Position numbers and translations under genes: made by a program. From an uncultured Bacteroidales bacterium (GTDB lineage Bacteria > Bacteroidota > Bacteroidia > Bacteroidales > UBA932): a DNA stretch of 8,423 nt. Shown here piece after piece: positions 6,761 to 8,423 of the stretch. Location of the stretch: the NCBI GenBank assembly GCA_937890845.1, contig CALADR010000213.1, forward strand, positions 1 through 8,423, given 5' to 3'. How positions within the stretch are numbered: the first letter of the stretch is position 1; the number at the start of each line of letters is the position of its first letter. The notes below the pieces were generated by a model. It made no database searches. It saw nothing but the letters and a program-made list of their open reading frames with translations, and was not told where the DNA came from.

Positions 6761-8140
6761 CTATTCCGCTTTAACTTTCTCCAACCATCCCTCTCTTTCA
6801 AAATCGCAGTCTTTGAAAAGAGGATCAATCACTATATATGTGACCTTTAGTTTTGAATCAATGAAATCGTCCACTGCCTCCATTGACTTTTCCTGTCTTA
6901 CCTGATCGGCAAGCAATGTAAAATCGGAAGAAAACTCTGCAGTGTGGGCAGGTATTATCTTATCTACTTTAAGTATTTTATATACTGTATTACCACTACG
7001 TCCCTCATTGTCCAAAGACTCTACAGGTTCAGATATTTCACCTTCCTTCAAATCTTTTATAGCAGCATAGTCCTGAGGCTTAAGCTGGTCTATCTCATAG
7101 TAAGCTGAGCCTGTATTAGGGTCTGCCATCTGACCACCGTTGGTTTTGGTAGCAGGATCTTCTGAATAGAATCTTGCAGCCATCTCAAATGTAACGGCAC
7201 CGTTTGACATTTCCGTCTTAAGACTGTCCAGGATACGAAAACCTCTAGCCTTATCATCAGATGTATATTCCGGCTTAAGGAGAATATGCCTTGCATTAAA
7301 CATATCACCTTTTTTATCAAGGACTTCAATTATATGGAAACCATCGGGTGTCTCTACAATCTGGGAGACTACCCCAGGTTTTAAAGACATTGCCGCATCT
7401 GAAAATGCAGGCCAGAATATTGACTTGGAAGCCATACCAAGCTCACCGCCCTTCCTTGCACTTCCTGGATCCTGGGAATATATTCTTGCCAGCGTAGAAA
7501 ATTTCTCTCCATTAATAATACGCTCACGAATAGCCAGAAGGCGTTCTTTAACAGCTGTATTGGCAACCTCCCTGTCAGGATAGATGCAAATTTGACTCAA
7601 CTGATACTTCACCGGTATCACAGGTAGATCTTCAGGAGAAGTCCTTTCAAGATACTTGCGTACATCAAATGGAGTGATTTCTGGAACAGAAGACATGATA
7701 TTCTCCTGCATCTTCTGTGTAAGACTCTGATCCTGGAATGTCTGACGCCATTCCTGACGCAGTTTGTAAAGTGGCTTGCCAAACTGCTTTTCCAACTCCT
7801 CATCCCCGCCGAAATGCGTCCTAAACTGATCAATTCTCTTTTTAAGCTGATCTTCAACCATGTCACTGTTTATGGAAAGAGAGTCCAGACGGGCCTGCAT
7901 CAGAAAAAGTTTGGACACCATCATGTTTTCAAGAAGTTCACATCTGGCATTCCTGTCAGACACAAAACCGTTTGCCCTCATTATCTGCAATTCCTGCTCC
8001 AGTTGTGAAATTGTTATCATCTCATTTCCCACTACGGCAACAGTCTTATCAACGACACCGCCCTGATACTTCTGTCCGAAAGACAGGACAGAAATACTCC
8101 CGAGTACTGCCACAGCGAGTGATTTCATTATCTTGTTCAT
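6761..8140 (-). CDS. SurA-like periplasmic peptidyl-prolyl isomerase/chaperone with two parvulin domains
   Basis: Periplasmic chaperone and prolyl isomerase expected to help fold outer-membrane proteins. With the start at 8140 it is 459 residues. The signal peptide is about 1-23 (MNKIMKS followed by a hydrophobic core ending LSFGQ). The SurA N-terminal chaperone region spans about 28-165, opening with VDKTVAVVGNEMITISQLE. Parvulin domain 1 is about 178-275 (LSQICI, FSTLARIYSQDP, GGELG, GFHIIEV); parvulin domain 2 is about 282-392 (ARHILLKP, FEMAARFYSEDP, NGGQM, YKILKV). Domain 1 has Gln183 where domain 2 has the family His285, while domain 1 keeps the C-terminal His269 where domain 2 has Tyr387. 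I reject the longer frame start at 8191 because it would bury the signal peptide and overlap the upstream gene; the 8140 ATG has a good AAAGGG ribosome site. It could be called surA, but the exact orthologue is uncertain among several Bacteroidota paralogues. Confidence 0.9.
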   Translation of the reverse strand: MNKIMKSLAVAVLGSISVLSFGQKYQGGVVDKTVAVVGNEMITISQLEQELQIMRANGFVSDRNARCELLENMMVSKLFLMQARLDSLSINSDMVEDQLKKRIDQFRTHFGGDEELEKQFGKPLYKLRQEWRQTFQDQSLTQKMQENIMSSVPEITPFDVRKYLERTSPEDLPVIPVKYQLSQICIYPDREVANTAVKERLLAIRERIINGEKFSTLARIYSQDPGSARKGGELGMASKSIFWPAFSDAAMSLKPGVVSQIVETPDGFHIIEVLDKKGDMFNARHILLKPEYTSDDKARGFRILDSLKTEMSNGAVTFEMAARFYSEDPATKTNGGQMADPNTGSAYYEIDQLKPQDYAAIKDLKEGEISEPVESLDNEGRSGNTVYKILKVDKIIPAHTAEFSSDFTLLADQVRQEKSMEAVDDFIDSKLKVTYIVIDPLFKDCDFEREGWLEKVKAE

Positions 8141-8152
8141 ATTTTTCCCTTT
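8141..8152 (-). promoter_or_regulatory. Ribosome binding site fixing the SurA-like start
   Basis: On the minus strand the sequence AAAGGGAAAAAT lies immediately before the ATG at 8140 and overlaps the stop codon of the upstream gene. The purine-rich core sits about 6 bases from the start. This supports the 8140 ATG over the upstream in-frame ATGs and implies translational coupling with the preceding PPIase-like gene. Confidence 0.6.
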
Positions 8153-8423
8153 AAAATATTTCAAATTTTCCCTTGGCAAGGGCATCATCAAGCAAGTCCC
8201 GTTCCAATGCCACTATCAAATTCTGCTTTCTTGTACTTATTATTATATCCCTTATCTGACCGCGGCAAAATTCCAAAGGGGAAACATTGCCGGCTGAAAT
8301 AAAATCTGCAATATAAGCAAAATTGACTTTACCTTCTTCTCCTTCCATTTCTATTCCGGAATTTACAGCCTTTGCCAGCAAAGATCCGTAATCCGTTCCA
8401 AATTTGCGGGCAAGTGTTACCAT
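8151..8423 (-). CDS. C-terminal part of a periplasmic PPIase/SurA-like protein, 5' end beyond the window
   Basis: Only the last 90 residues are seen. The reading frame is open to the window edge, and the ATG at the very edge (8421-8423) is probably an internal methionine rather than the start. The segment SPLEFCRGQIRDIIISTRKQNLIVALERDLLDDALAKGKFEIF-like tail (about residues 48-90 of this fragment) resembles the C-terminal helix of SurA-type chaperones: a 'hydrophobic-x-x-I-x-x-I-x-x-x-R-K' segment, then a helix with acidic residues and a short beta-like end. There is no parvulin motif in what is visible. It lies 10 bases upstream of the SurA-like gene, in keeping with the runs of two or three such genes in Bacteroidota. 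The family call rests on C-terminal pattern and context, so it is moderate. Confidence 0.6.
   Translation of the reverse strand: MVTLARKFGTDYGSLLAKAVNSGIEMEGEEGKVNFAYIADFISAGNVSPLEFCRGQIRDIIISTRKQNLIVALERDLLDDALAKGKFEIF

Noticed and set aside
8141..8191. Longer N-terminus for the SurA-like protein starting at 8191
   Set aside because: It would place 17 polar residues before the signal peptide and overlap the upstream gene by 41 bases; the 8140 ATG has a better ribosome site.

Overview
The window reads as part of a Bacteroidota (probably Bacteroidales) chromosome. The signs are the pairing of SurA-like periplasmic isomerases with an OstA/LptA-like protein rich in DSL repeats, a BioG-type esterase in the biotin operon, weak Shine-Dalgarno sequences, and moderate G+C. 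Every gene I can support lies on the minus strand, so transcription runs from right to left. The largest gap between coding regions is about 36 bases, and one junction overlaps by 20 bases. The layout looks like one long transcription unit that enters from the right edge and leaves at the left edge.

Right half (about 8423 down to 4031), envelope biogenesis: the C-terminal end of a periplasmic PPIase-like protein is followed by a complete SurA-like chaperone/isomerase with two parvulin domains. Next comes a 901-residue exported OstA/LptA-like protein. It has two OstA-like regions, separated and followed by lysine/glutamate-rich segments and two clusters of a six-residue DSL repeat. These proteins would act in the periplasm on outer-membrane protein folding and, by family inference, on lipopolysaccharide transport.

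Left half (4050 down to 1), biotin biosynthesis: bioB (biotin synthase), bioA (DAPA aminotransferase), bioF (KAPA synthase) and a truncated bioG (pimeloyl-ACP methyl ester esterase). BioG would free pimeloyl-ACP from its methyl ester, BioF condenses pimeloyl-ACP with alanine to KAPA, BioA converts KAPA to DAPA, and BioB inserts sulfur into dethiobiotin. BioD and BioC are not visible and are predicted to lie beyond the left edge.

I see no wholly unknown system. The points most worth a second look are: (1) a basic extension of about 55 residues on BioB that cannot be removed by choosing another start codon; (2) fusion of the biotin operon to the envelope operon by a 20-base gene overlap; (3) a BioB that lacks the E. 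coli Cys97 cluster ligand; (4) the DSL-repeat, charged architecture of the OstA-like protein; and (5) two parvulin domains that each keep only one of the two hallmark histidines. I found no RNA genes, mobile elements, CRISPR arrays or convincing terminators.
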